Part shown: one piece after another, positions 27,934-40,361 of the stretch
Numbering within the stretch: the first letter of the stretch is position 1
Layout: each line of letters opens with the position of its first letter
Assembly (NCBI RefSeq): GCF_052324685.1
Contig: NC_135213.1
Location: forward strand, 1,491,146-1,555,145
Direction of reading: 5' to 3'
Length of the DNA stretch: 64,000 nucleotides
Source: Brachyhypopomus gauderio
Lineage: Eukaryota; Chordata; Actinopteri; Gymnotiformes; Hypopomidae
Position numbers and translations under genes: made by a program
The notes under the pieces: model-generated
What the model saw: only the letters and a program-made list of their open reading frames with translations
Database searches by the model: none
Told to the model about the DNA's origin: nothing

Positions 27934-27939
27934 TTTATT
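27934..27939 (-). terminator. ankle2: Poly(A) signal of ankle2
   Basis: Minus-strand AATAAA (tttatt on plus) about 1.7 kb after the ankle2 stop codon and only about 80 bp from the pgam5 signal on the opposite strand. The two genes are tail to tail and their transcripts may overlap. Confidence 0.55.
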
Positions 27940-29614
27940 TGTCTTTTTCAGTAGTACATCAAATTCTTCCTCCTATGACGTAATAAAATAGAACTAGACT
28001 TGCATGCGGGGTGGGAGAAAAAATAATTAACAAAAGTAAAAACATGGACGATCACGACGTCTGATGGCAACTCCAGTTCACTTCGGTTGCACTGTTGGCG
28101 AGGCTGAGGAAGGCGTCCCATTTTTGTTTGGAGAGTGAAAAATAACAGTGCACATATGAATGTTACTGTTGGGTACTAGCACATCCTGTCCTCCTCATCT
28201 TCCCGAAGACAGGCTAGATATCAGCTCGTTTAGATATCAGCTGAGATAACAGCTCAGTTTGTCTTCCCAAGACACACCAAAAGGCACTAAAGAAGATCGG
28301 TTAAACGTGGAGCTGATGGTCGGAGGTTGCCATGACACAAACACAAAACCATCCAGAAGTTACAGAAAATCTTAAGAACGGCGATTGTTCCGCGTTGACC
28401 TGTTATTGCGAGTTGTGACTAGAGACTCCAAGTCTTAACATTGCAAATACCTGAAAAGACTGAAGAACAGATGTAATTCAGTGGGAGAGGGAGACCCAAC
28501 TGTGCTTAAAGCTGCTGTGTGCGATATTCTTCACCTCCACATTCACGCAGGTCTCACAAAAAAAAAAAAAAACTTGAGGGATATGTAATCTGGCTGTACC
28601 AATTAGGAAACTCCATAAAAGAAACTCCATGAAGTCGGATACTGTACGCAGTACGCATGGGTACTGAAGAACGAGGGTGGACTCGTTCTGTCAGCCAGGA
28701 ATTAGAGGAACGGTAACGTCAGTGACAGCAGCTTTAACCCGCACCTAGCAACGTGGTCCAAACAGGGAGAGCTGCTGTCCCCGTCTTCTTCAGCAACTCT
28801 GCCACTCAGGTATGCCTCTCTACACAAACAATACCTTGTAAAAGTGCAGAACATATGCACACTTACAAATAAGCCACATATTTATTTCTCAACGCAATTA
28901 CAACAGGGCAAACATTCCTATAGTCAAAATTCTGAATTTAATTTCTTTTTACCAGACTAATGATTCAGAGTAAAATTGTGTGAATAAAACGCCACTGTGC
29001 CTGTAGGGGGTTCAGCGGTGCAGAAGAACAGTGTTTTAAGGCAGTTTACACCAGACCTGCTTCTTCAAGGAGTTTGTGCTACTGTCAGTTACATTGTAAG
29101 AGTAATACAGTTTTTAAATAAATTAATTTGACGTAATTTGAGGTAATGTGTTCTTCATTCCAATGAGTATTTTTTGAATGAGGGATGGTCATTCAGTTAA
29201 TAAATGACAAATTTGGAACTAAAACTTGATATTTTGTTATGACCCATAAATAATTATGGACAAAATTCACACACGAACATACACACAGATATATAAAGGA
29301 CAGTTGTTTAAAAATATACACTACCATTCACAACGCATAGCCCACACTAAAGTACCACATAGAGTTTATGATTCCAAACCTCCCAGACACGTCTGTTTGG
29401 GAAAATCAAGACGGAACACGGAGAGACGTTCCGAGATTTCAAAGCAAACGGCCATCGTGGAACTGGAATTCCATTTCTATGGAAACTGCAGCCAGAGACG
29501 CAAAGCTGGACGTTCCCCTGGCAAGATTCCGCAGCTTGCATTGTGACATCACCCACGTCTGTGCTGGCGTGGGAGGTGGGGCGGTTCCACTGGGCAGGGG
29601 GGCGGGGATATTTG
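27940..29614 (-). other. ankle2: Probable ankle2 3' untranslated region
   Basis: No coding exon is seen between the ankle2 stop codon and the minus-strand poly(A) signal. The sequence is non-repetitive apart from a short A run near 28560-28573, consistent with a long 3' UTR. Confidence 0.5.
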
Positions 29615-32600
29615 CTATATAGGCGAATCACCGAAGTGCTTGAGACGTATGCGCTGGATGTAACTGGCAGGGCTGTAGCTAGAATGGGCGGGGCTGTAGC
29701 TAGGATGGGCGTGGCTGTAGCGTCCAGGGCTTGTGTAGTCAGGAGAGTAGGCATGTCTGACTGGACTGTAACGGTTAGCAGGAGAGATGAGAACACTCAC
29801 AGGAGAACCAGGCGTCAGAGACTGCAGCCTACAGTGGCTCTTCAGCACAGCTGGAGTCGGCCAGCTAAAACACACACAAGAACACACATGGAGTTCAGAC
29901 ACAAAACAAATTTGCACTTGTAAATGTTGAAATGTTAAAAAAAAATATTCCCCACACACAAAGTAATAGATCTTGCATTAGGTAATTAATTCGTTTTCTA
30001 TTTATTACGAATGAATTACTCAACAGAAACTGACAGTCTCTATTTGCTCTGTATGAATAGAGCTAGGCGATATGGCCCCCCAAAAAAATCTTCGATTAAT
30101 TTTTTTTAAATCCGATTTTCAATTTTAATAGATTTATTTTCCTCTACTAAAAAACTACAGATGATAAAGGAATAAGTGAAAAATAAATTAACTTTTTTAA
30201 CCAAATTTCCCCTTTGGGGTTAAAGTGCAACCAGAAACAAGCAAAAAACAATTGTAAACAAGTGAGAACATCCAGTAACTTTTAGAAGGCTTTCTCCAAC
30301 ATAGTTTAAGCATTGACACAATGCACCCTCAAACTTAAAATAAATAAACACACACCCTCAAAAAATAAATAGATATAAATAATTTGGTGCCCTTTTTAAT
30401 AAAATGGAAAACAAATACAATTTAACAATTGTTGCATGTTGCGTACTGACAGTCACGCTGTTTACATTCTGATTAAGAACAGGGCTGCCCTCACTTTAGC
30501 CTAAATTCCAGCACTTTTCAAACCTGGAACACAATGCAACATTAATTTTTGTCAGGTAAATGTGTCTTCCCCTGTTTTTGAGGGGTGTTTCTTTATACTA
30601 CCACATATCGTTTCGGACGTATAAATGCTTGCGCCGTTCGCGCGAAAGTATAATCCATTGAAGCGGGTTTGGTAACCGAGGCAGAAACCGCTTAATCCAA
30701 AATATCCCGCGGAGGGAAACTTTATTCAAAACGCAACTAAACAATAGCACTCTTCGCTCTCTCCGGTTTCAAACACCTTACAGCGAGGACTTGTTTGGTC
30801 TACGTCTGACGCCGAACCAACCGAACCAACTCCAGATCACGGAGCTAGTTGCTCTTTTCTTGGGTACAAGCTCCACCGTCATGTTTATGTGTGTGTGTGT
30901 GTGTGTTGAGGGTGGATGGGTGGGAGGTGCTAAACTCACTGAACTACGGGAGCCCACAGTGCAGCGTCGGTGGTGAAAATTAAGACTCAGAAAATCAATT
31001 TTCATAAAAACACATCGTCCTTAAATTCGTAAATTCGAATTAATAGATAATATCGATTAATCGCCCAGCTCTATGTATGAGCATGTATGATTTGCACTGT
31101 GAAACATTGCACTGCTAGCATAAGCGTGGGGGGTGTGGTTTGGGGGAAAGTCATGGCCAAGCAATAGGTTGAGTAGCTATGGAGGCTTGTCGAGTGGGTG
31201 GAGTTATGGCAGCCAGCAGTGTGTCCTCACCTCTCCCTCTCCACACTGGAGAAAGACTGCACCGTGTTCCTCCACCTGTGCACGTTGGGGAACCTGAGCG
31301 GGTCGACGTCGACACCCTCAATGGCAGCAAGAACCTCACGGTCCAGCCTGGAGGGCGACTCCCTGGGGGTGGGGAAAGGAGAGAGGACCTGTGAGAACAC
31401 AGGAACACCAGCATGGAGAGGGCGACCCCTGGGGTGCAGAAAGGGGCGGAGCCAGTGAGAATACGAACGCCAGGCTGCAGAGGGGGCAGAACCTGGGGGT
31501 AGGGGCTATAGTTCTCAGGAACTCCAGCCTGGAGAGGGCAGGGCCTGTGAGAACCCAGGAACACCTGGAGAGGGTACAACCCCATGTGCCATTCTGGAAT
31601 CAACCCCCCTGTACTTCACTGGTGCAGGAGCCACACCAGGTGTCAGGAAACAAGAATAAGCACATATTTTTACATTTTACATATTCGCAGTACAGACAAC
31701 CTCATTTTGCATATTCACAATACTGACAACCCTTGTGAACACAATACAGTCTAAGTCAATGACCATCAAACAACAGTAGGACAGAGATAACAGTGGTTAG
31801 CCCTCACAGTTTATGTTCGTATTTCTCAACCCAGTTCTTGGGGCCCACCACACGGCTCCAAACAGACATGTTGGAAACTGTCAGAGCAAAAATATGGACA
31901 GTCAGGGAGGCTGAGGGTTGAGGGTTAAACGTAGACCAGTGATTGAGGGTTAAACCAGTGCCCGTAATTAGCTTCCATGTTCCAACATATTAGGATGAGC
32001 TCATGAAGATGAACATTTGAGGAAATTACCCAGATGTGTAAGAGAAGGGCGATTGTAACCAGTGTGCTGTAAACATCAGGCCCAGTGCTGTGGAAAAGTC
32101 CCCCCTGCTGGCAGACTCACCCTTCGATGAACAGCTCTTTTCTGGCCCGGGGGGGCGTGGTGGGGATGACGTCATGTGATCGGTCAAACGATTTGTAGGA
32201 CCCGGAGGAGGTGGAGCTGCCGTGATCCCACGACCTGGAGCGAGCGCAGGGCGACCTCTCCATGCCCGACCCGGCACCGGTCCTCACGCCCTCCTCCGCC
32301 ATGAAATACTCTTCCGAACTCCCGCTGGTCGATGCTCCCTCCCCTCCGTCTTCCATGCCGAGGCGTCCGAGGCCGGCGGCGAGCTCCGCGGCGGCGGGGG
32401 CCTCCCGGTGGCGTCTCCCCCCGCTCCTCCGCCTCTCCCTGGGGCTGCCGTCCGTGTGGTCATGCAGGGACATGCGCTCGAACTCCACCATCAAGTTGGT
32501 GATGGGTGAGGGCAGGGAGGCGGAGCCTCGCGGGGGCGTGCGCTCCCCCTCGGCTCCGCCCTCGCCGTTCTTCCCCGCCTCCAGCAGCAGCTCGCGCTCA

Positions 32601-33132
32601 GCCGCAGCCTCGATGAGGGAGGAGCCCTGAGGCAGGATGTGGAACTCCATCCTCCCGGTGGCCACACCCCGCGGGACGTCCCGCGGACCGCCCGAGATGC
32701 TGGTGAGAGCGGCGTTCTGACGGTTCTTCATCTCCTCCAGGGAGATGTCGGCGCCCTCGTCCAGGAACGCCCCCACTGACACGGAGTTACTGAACTTCCT
32801 CGGCTTGCCTGTAATGTCATAGGCACATGCTCAATGGTGTCTTCATACACTGAACAGACTATGTGTACTGCAAGGGGTTTAGTGCGGGATGTTTACTACA
32901 TGGATAGGCACTGCTCTTGTTACCTGGCGATGGAGTGCGGAACCTGTTGCTGGTCTCGTTCTCGCCGGGCTCCCCGTGAGGATGCTCAGTGAAGTTCTTC
33001 CTGCTGAGGTACTCCTCCAGGCGCCGGAGACCGTCGGCCGAGGATAGATCTACGAAACCATCCAGGAAACCCCAGAACTCCGCCCAGGGGTGGCCATGCT
33101 CACGGGCCAGGAGCCTGAGAGCAGAGCACGCG

Positions 33133-33180
<48 letters not shown>

Positions 33181-36100
33181 AAGAAACACACATATTCCTC
33201 AGAATGTGGTCCAAACCAAAATTTTTTTGTTTACCGTTCAAGATTTCTTTACCTTTCAAAGATCAGCTGCTACGTATCAGCTGTAAGAGGGAGAGTATTT
33301 GTGTGAAGGTATGTGTATTTGTGTGTATATTAGTGGTGGGACTTTAACGCCTTAATTACGATTAATTAATTACAGGGAAAATAACGAACTAAAAAAATGT
33401 ACGCATTTTAACGCATTTGACACTTTTGCACGGTGGAATGTTTCTCAGTGCATGAGTTCCAGGCATACAGATTATATGGACGCACAATAAGATGAGCATG
33501 ATGGAGATGTACAAACAAAAATAGTACAAACAAAAATAGTGTTGTTTGCACTTTAAGTAGGAAGGAGTTAGCTTATCACAGGAGCACTTCCACCCTTCGT
33601 TACCACCTTAACGCAAAACATGTTGGGACTAACGTGCAGGTCAGTAATGATGACTTAGCTGCTAAATGTATTTCTAGCACGAGCAAACAGTGTCGCCAGT
33701 CAACGCTCGACCACATGTCGGGGTTCAAATTAAGAAACAAAATGTCAAAGTCCACGTCAAATTGACCAATTCAGTGGTGAGATGGATTGCTGTGGACTGT
33801 AGACCGCTCTCTGTGGTCGAAGGCTTAAGTAAGACGCGGCAAGTTTAAACGCCTCCGCCGTTCGTGGAGGTTCGTGAGAGGTGTGCGGAGTCGCGCGCTA
33901 CGGTCAATAGTGAAAGTATAATCCAAGCTTTACAAGAAATGCTGCACATTGTGTCAGCTGATGCAAGTTACGAACTGCCGTCCAGAAAGACAATGTCGAA
34001 GAAAATCCAGCAGCTGTATGATGAGGAAAGGGAAGTAAAACAGGTTATTGTGAAGAGCGCCACAAATGTGGCTCTGACTGGGGATCACTGGACCTCTGTT
34101 AGCAACAAGAATTATCTTGGTGTGACAGCTCATATTATAGATGATGAATGGAAGATCCAGTCATTTGCTTTGAGCATGCAGAAGACCACTTCTAGGCACT
34201 ATGGAGATGCCTGTGGCAGAGGCCTGGGAAATTAAAGAAAGTCTACCATCTAAAATGGTATTAAAAACATCTTATGATTTATTTTATTTTAGTTCTTATT
34301 CTTCCAATATCCTTTTCCAGAATTTCCAGTGTTCTGAAAACTGTTTGCTTTGTTTTCTGCACTCATCTATTGGCAGGGTTCATACACTTTTTTGACAATT
34401 AATTTCCATGACTTTTCCATGACTTTGAGGCAAATTTTAATGACTATACATTCTCTAAACATATGTGTAGACATGAAAAATAAGAAAAAACTCCAGGCCA
34501 AAATTCCACAGTATATCATAAATTAATGACAAGCCACGTGGTTTAATTGAAAAAATAAACATTTACCGTATTTTCAATATCAATATAAACCGGAGTTACG
34601 ACCAACTTTTTTTTATTTTGCGTGGTGCGCGGAGGAGCAGTGGCAACACTGTGGAGTGTAGTGGAGTGTTGTGTTGTGTAGTGTTGTGGAGTGTAGTGTA
34701 CGATAAGCTGAGGCAGCCGAGCCTCCACCGCAGCCCTTCTCGCGTTGTACGCACGAGAACATCGTTAGTTTTTTTTCTATACTGTGTTTACGATCAAAAC
34801 GTATCTAAATCTAGGGTCGCGCTTAACGACGAAAACTGCTTTACGACAGACTTTTCAGTCTCTAACCCCATCGTTAACCAATTGGTTAACCACACAGTGC
34901 ACATTTTTCACGCCCCGTGTCCTTGTCTTTCACAAGCCATAGCTTGTATTTGTCCAACTGAAGCAGCCATTGTTGAATCGGTATTTACCAGCATTACGTG
35001 ATTTACATCAAAGCACAATCTACAGCTTCGCTTGGAGTCCGACGCTAACGCAGTGAACTTACGTGTGAAGTTACGTTAGTGGTCTGCACAATGAAAAAAA
35101 ATGGCTATATTATATATATATATTTTTTTTTCTTCCGGTTATCATAACAACATACATTTATTGTGTCAAGCAAATTTCCATGAATTTTCCAAAACATTTG
35201 AGTATTTTTTATTTTTCCAAAACTTATCCAGGCCTGGAAATTGCTATTTTCAAATTCCATAACTTTTCCAGGTTTTTCATGACCGTACGAACCTTGTATT
35301 GGTCTGTGTAGTAGACTGGTGGAAAAATAAACAAGATGTTGAGGTTTATGATTATGTTCATTGATTCATTCATCATTCAAACAAATTAATATTTCTCATG
35401 TGAAATATTGAAATGCAATTAAAATGCAATTAATTTCGATTAATTAATTACAAAGATTCTAATTAATTCGATTAATTTTTTTTATCGCGTCCCACCCCTA
35501 GTGTATATATGTAACAGTGTGTGTGTGAATGGGTTTGTCTGTGAGTGTGTGTATGAGAATGAGTTTGTGTGTAAGTGCACATGAGCCATGTTTCCTACCT
35601 GCCCACCCGCTCAGCACCGCGGTCTGGGTCGGACTTCAGGATGTGCTGGAAATACCCAGCTCGCTCTCTAGGGGGCGTCTTCCACACTTTCCGGAACTCC
35701 TCCGCCTACATAGCACAAGACCAGCACAACCAATCACACACCGTGAGACCAGCAGTGAAGCTGTTTAAGCCCCTCCCCCATCCATTGCCTCCACTCACAT
35801 TCAAAGGACTTAAAGGGCCAACAAAGGCCCTAACCATCATCACAGGCTCTATGGGGCTTCTGGGTAACCGTGGTGACAGATTTTCCATTGGTTCAGGTGA
35901 CCAAGGAGCACCGATTACAGGCTGGGCAGAGTTGTCAGCAGCTCGTAGGAGTGGTACAAAGAATCGGTCTACAACAAACAAACAGTGTCAACGACAACGA
36001 CGTGGTTCACATAAACATAAGTGTATAGCGTAAACTGAATGGTTAGCTACCTTCTAAATATTCGGTGATCTTCTGCTTGACCTCCTGGATTTGGCTTTTG

Positions 36101-36372
36101 TCTTTCATCCTCTCACAGATGACCTGCAGGTGAAGGAGAACAGCGCTTGGGCACGTTTGACAGCCACCACAACCCCCCCCCCCCGGCAAAGTGCACTGTG
36201 GGTAACTCACGTCCACAGGCCTCTGGTCGTATTTGTTCTTGCGATTCTTCACGATGTCAGGGTGAGAGCACAGAACGTTCACGACGTCCACGCAGCCGAA
36301 CTTGCACGCAAAGTGTAGCGGAGTCTCAAAGCCCTGGCAACACAGGACACACAGACCACGACTAACACAGCA

Positions 36373-36430
<58 letters not shown>

Positions 36431-39400
36431 CAGGGTCAGCTGGGTTAATGAAGATAACCTGCAGTTTTATCCGCTGTAGGGACTGTCATTGTACAACTCT
36501 TTTGGGTTCCTCTACCGTGTGTGTGTGTGTGTGTGAGAGACTCACGGCCTTATCGGGTGTGTTGAGGTACAGGTCTACAATGTAGCGTATGCGTTTGGAC
36601 AGCATACTGTCCTGGTCGTCGGGGTACATGAGACGCATGAACTCAGGGTTGTCTAGCGTGTCCAACAGCAGCTGAGCCACACGTGCCTGGTTCTCCTTCG
36701 CAGCTACATGCATCACGTTATAGCGACAGCCCTCCTGTCTCACACACACACACACACACACGCACACACACGCACACACACGCACACACACGCACGCACG
36801 CACGCACGCGCACGCACGCACGCACACACGCACACACACGCACACACCCACAACACACGCACACTTCAGCAAATCCTTCAAAGAGACAACCAAGTACTGC
36901 AGGCCATATGAATATTTTTAAGTCTTGACAAGCGCTCCCACGGCCAGTCACACAGCCAGCGGCCCACTTTACATTTCTAGAGTTCTTTAGTACAAACTCA
37001 GACAACAGGCTCCGCCCCTCAGCACTGCGAATGACATCAGAACACAGACACACGGGTAACCGTAACCAAGGCTATTCTCCACTCGTCAGTATCTGTTTAC
37101 AAAGCGCCTTGCGGGACGGTGATTACCGATCAGCCAGGATATCGATTTACGATTTTTACGTGTGAGAGAGTGTGCGTGCAGTGGTGGGCCTGTAGAGGGC
37201 GCTGACCTGCACCACAGTGGGGTTGTCTCCAGAGCCGATGAGGTAGCGGGGGTTGCTCCACACCAGCTCGCTGAAGGCCGCCTCGTCACCCCGCTCCACC
37301 GCCCGACGTAGCTTGGCCGTGAGGTCCTGCGTGCGTGGACTCTTGAAGCTGTTGGCACGCTCACGACTGATGCTGTCCACCTCCGCCAGCACGCAGCCCT
37401 CTGAGGAGAGGGGAGGAGAGAGGAAGGAGGGGAGGGAGGGAGGAGGGGAGGGAGGATTTAGCACAAACAGGTTATAATGGAGTCAGGGCTCATAGGGGTT
37501 ATAACAGAGGCAGGGGTCACTGGGGTTACAACAGAGGCAGGGGTCACTGAGGTTACAACAGAGGCAGGGGTCACTGGGGTTACAACAGAGGCAGGGGTCA
37601 CTGGGGTTACAACAGAGGCAGGGGTCACTGGGGTTACAACAGAGGCAGGGGTCACTGGGGTTACAACAGAGGCAAGGGTCACTGGGGTTACAACAGAGGC
37701 AAGGGTCACTGGGGTTACAACAGAGGCAGGGGTCACTGGGGTTACAACAGAGGCAGGAGTCATGGGGTAATAATGGGGTCAGGGGTTATAATGGACTCAG
37801 AGCCTGAGTGTTAGAGGTTATAATGAAATCAAAGGACATGGGGTTATAATGAGGTCAGGGCCTGAGTGATAAGAGTAGATATAGCTGTAGCGTGGACAAG
37901 TGGCTCTGATGCACCTTTGTGGAGGCCCAGGGCAGCTTTAACAGGGGACAGGCAGGGGGCACTCTTGCTTGGGGACGGGTAGTAGTCACAGATGCCCTTG
38001 GCGAACTTCTCGGCATCTTCTCGCGAGGAGAACGCCTTAAAGCGAGCGCCCTTCATCACCTTGACAACCTGCAGCGCTTCCTTGCGGTCTGTGTACACAT
38101 GAATCCTTTCTACAGAGAACAGGAAACACACAGAAATACCAATCACTGCAGCAGCTGAATAATCAGAAGAGTGTCCGTTATGAGACCCGCATCATGAGTT
38201 TTGATTCATAAAGCACTGTTTAATTCATTAATTCTAATAAAGCACTGTTTGATTCATAAAGCACTGTTTAAAAGGAATGGATTTATATGAGAACACCTGG
38301 CTAAGATCCAGGGGGCTAGAGGCCACACCTATCAGACATCCCCAATGAGAATAAAATACATTTTTTCAACAGATTATCAACTGTTAAAGGTACAGCTCAA
38401 GGTTCCTTGCTATGCAGGTCAAGATATGCGTTAAAGGCATTATCCAACTTGTTAGCTGCAGTTTCATTCACTGCAGAGTCATCTTAGGGATTGGCTATGG
38501 GGGAAGGAAGGGGCGGAGCTTAGGGCCATGGCGATAACTGCATTAGCATGGTATCACAGTGATGCCTACAACAGGCTTGAGTTCGTCATTACCGTTACAT
38601 TTGGCTTTGAGCGGAACGACAGACAGTTGGGGAATCTGGACGATGCAATACGTCACATTTGTGTTATGAGGAAGAGGCGTGTAGGAGCCAGACACTGTAA
38701 CCAGGCTCAGCCTGTAAGATGAGAAGGGCGGAGAATTCTCACAAAACATTGTAGTTCTGAGTAAAGGACTCCCACTCACGTTGGTGCCGTGACCCTGCCT
38801 GAAACGTTTACCAGCATGTTGATGGCATAACGTGCACGTACATCTGTAAGACAGCGGCTGCAGAGACGCATCTAACAAGCACCAGCATGGCACCTGCGGT
38901 ATACATCTATTCTCAAACACCATCAAATGCCAGTTAGTGGGCTAGCAGCAACTAACGCTAGCTCATGTGCTAACCCTAGCTAACACCAACAGCTTTCCGT
39001 TGTTCACTGGTTGATGCTGGTATTGTTGAAGCCAAAACATTTTCTGTGGATGGGAGCTGTGGTCAACTCTTCTATGAAAAAACACTGTGTCCATAGCTAA
39101 CTGCTTAGCTACTAGCAACCTTGCTCCCAAAAGTGCAAAAATAATAATCAAATGCTCCTTTAAACTAGACTAAGTAAACATGCTGACAAGAAACACAAAG
39201 ACTGAAAAATAAACCAATGAGATATGCCGATGTACTGCACAGTGAGCAGTTCAATGAGCACCACTGTAGCAACTTCTAGGCTAGCTTTAACAGTGAGTCT
39301 GTCTGTCTCCCTTTCACACACAATACACTCACAGTACATGATGCATTTACATCTTACAAAAAATCCAGATCAGGCTATTATTAGCATTATTATAATTTTG

Positions 39401-40288
39401 TCATCACTATAAATGTGCTTAGAGCAAAAGCCTATAATTCGCTGTTTGAAGAATACACAAGGCTTATCTATTTTGAGCTGTGTTGTATTCAGTGTCTATG
39501 CTCCAAGCCAAATGTGTTTCTGAGCTTTTGTTTAGTTTGTATGTTGCAGATGCTTTTTCACTGTGGTGAGAAAAAGCTCAATTCCTTCACAGCCCTAGTG
39601 GTGTTTTCAGGTATTACACAATGGGAGGCGGAGTTTAAAGCATTACACAATCAGGGTGGGATTTAAATAATTATATGGAGGCGGGGTCTAATAAATTACA
39701 CACTAGGGGGCGGAGTTTAGAGATTTACATGTTTCTTTATGCTACTGTATTAACCAGAACATGCACATCAAGAATCACCCATGACGTTTTTGGGCAGTGA
39801 CAGCTTTCAAACAGCACTGACTGTGACTACGTTGCTGGTGAATCTGAGGTCTCACCGTTCCTAGCCAGCACGTCCTCCCACAGTGGACACACGCCGAAGT
39901 AGGTAGGAGAGACCTGAGGGGTCTCGCAAGGCGTCTGGGTGTCGGACGGGCACGTGTCATCATCCACCGGGCTGCTGGACAATGCCCCTGCCCCGCTCTT
40001 CTCCATCAAAGGCTCTTCCTCTGGGGGGTTAAGGCCTAGGTCATAACCCACATCCCCCTCCTCGCCTGCTGGGGGATCCGGGGCCAGAGCAGAACCGCCG
40101 GGGGGAGCCTCGTCCGGCGTAGCCCCGGCTCCTGGGTCCGCGGCCTCCAGCAGGGCTCGGGCGAGCTTGCGCTCGAACACGGCCCGTGTGGAGTCTGTGA
40201 TGGGGCCACACTTCAGGTTGGCATTAATGATCTCTTCCCTCAGCTCATCGGCACTCAAAGACCTGAGACGGCCCAAAGCAGTCTCCAT
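29615..40288 (-). CDS. ankle2: Ankyrin repeat and LEM domain-containing protein 2
   Basis: Twelve exons, 914 residues from MET at 40288 (human 938): 40288-39856 (exon opens near 40299), 38109-37915, 37400-37207, 36734-36546, 36333-36211, 36123-36051, 35968-35799, 35705-35599, 33114-32924, 32808-32121, 31362-31231, 29864-29615. It helps rebuild the nuclear envelope after mitosis by promoting dephosphorylation of BAF. Domains: LEM (about 1-40, [20 protein letters not shown]), a small alpha/beta region ([29 protein letters not shown]), two ankyrin repeats ([22 protein letters not shown]), the [22 protein letters not shown] stretch in two parts, a block with [16 protein letters not shown], and a tail rich in YSP. 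A possible extra first exon (41136-41108, phase-compatible) would add only MVGSCLNTW. The human N-terminal membrane segment was not found. Introns carry three DNA transposons. Confidence 0.94.
30058..31073. mobile_element. hAT-type element in an ankle2 intron
   Basis: A 1016-bp element starting TAGAGCTAGGCGATAT and ending ATCGATTAATCGCCCAGCTCTA in two parts; the ends are imperfect inverted repeats (AGAGCTGGGCGAT on minus). Flanks TGTATGAA (30050-30057) and TGTATGAG (31074-31081) agree at 7 of 8 bases, consistent with an aged hAT duplication. I found no readable transposase. Confidence 0.75.
31338..31580 (-). repeat. Degenerate tandem copies of the ankle2 exon 12-of-13 acceptor
   Basis: The acceptor CCCACCCCCAG|GGAGTCG and the first part of its exon (CCCTCCAGGCTGG) at 31338-31380 are followed upstream on minus by three related 50-65 bp blocks. 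Examples are CTGCACCCCAGGGGTCGCCC and CCCTACCCCCAGGTTCTGCC, each preceded by GTTCCTGTGTTCTCAC-like sequence. The copies keep a pyrimidine tract and AG. Confidence 0.6.
33864..34235 (+). pseudogene. hAT transposase fragment
   Basis: A 123-residue open frame inside the hAT element. The segment [20 protein letters not shown] contains the first catalytic aspartate block (TGDHWTS) and is typical of ZBED-family hAT transposases. The frame ends shortly afterwards and the other catalytic residues and dimerisation domain are absent. Confidence 0.85.
34374..35296. mobile_element. Unclassified 923-bp DNA element nested in the hAT element
   Basis: The left end CAGGGTTCATACACTTTT and right end (on minus) CAAGGTTCGTACGGTCATGA share an inverted core. 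TATTGG occurs directly outside both ends (34368-34373 and 35297-35302), a 6-bp duplication, smaller than the hAT size. Subterminal TTTTCCATGACTTT and TTCCATAACTTTTCC blocks are also inverted. A 127-codon open frame inside (34618-35001) shows no domain I recognise and is probably chance. Confidence 0.8.
36377..36429. repeat. (TG)n microsatellite in an ankle2 intron
   Basis: About 52 bp of TG on plus, that is (CA)n in the ankle2 transcript, between the exons at 36211-36333 and 36546-36734. Confidence 0.9.
36739..36850. repeat. (CA)n/(CACG)n microsatellite at an ankle2 acceptor
   Basis: Mixed CA and CACG units of about 110 bp begin a few bases upstream (sense strand) of the exon ending at 36734, giving (TG)n directly before the acceptor GACAG. 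Confidence 0.9.
37487..37764. repeat. 27-bp minisatellite in an ankle2 intron
   Basis: The unit GGTTACAACAGAGGCAGGGG plus TCACTGG is repeated about ten times with few differences. It is open in both directions of translation, which is a by-product of the unit length being a multiple of three. Confidence 0.95.
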
Positions 40289-40303
40289 CCTGCTGCAGCT
40301 GCT

Positions 40304-40358
<55 letters not shown>
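40304..40358. repeat. (CA)n microsatellite at the LEM-exon acceptor of ankle2
   Basis: About 54 bp of CA on plus, hence (TG)n immediately before the acceptor of the exon that carries the LEM domain. Confidence 0.93.

Positions 40359-40361
<3 letters not shown>

Larger units (their letters stand above)
33331..35500 (+). mobile_element. hAT (ZBED-like) transposon, decayed, carrying a nested element
   Basis: A 2170-bp element in an ankle2 intron. The ends TAGTGGTGGGAC and GTCCCACCCCTA are inverted repeats and GTGTATAT is duplicated exactly outside (33323-33330 and 35501-35508). A BED zinc-finger remnant is readable on plus at about 33560-33640 ([17 protein letters not shown]). Part of the transposase follows at 33864-34235. 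The rest was lost or displaced by the insertion at 34374-35296. Confidence 0.92.

Noticed and set aside
34618-35001. 127-codon open frame as a possible gene
   Set aside because: It lies inside a nested transposon, has no recognisable domain, and its composition does not look coding.
37458-37770. Open frames of about 100 codons on both strands with a 9-residue repeat (for example TPASVVTPV)
   Set aside because: They come from the intronic 27-bp minisatellite of ankle2; both strands being open is due to the unit length, not coding.
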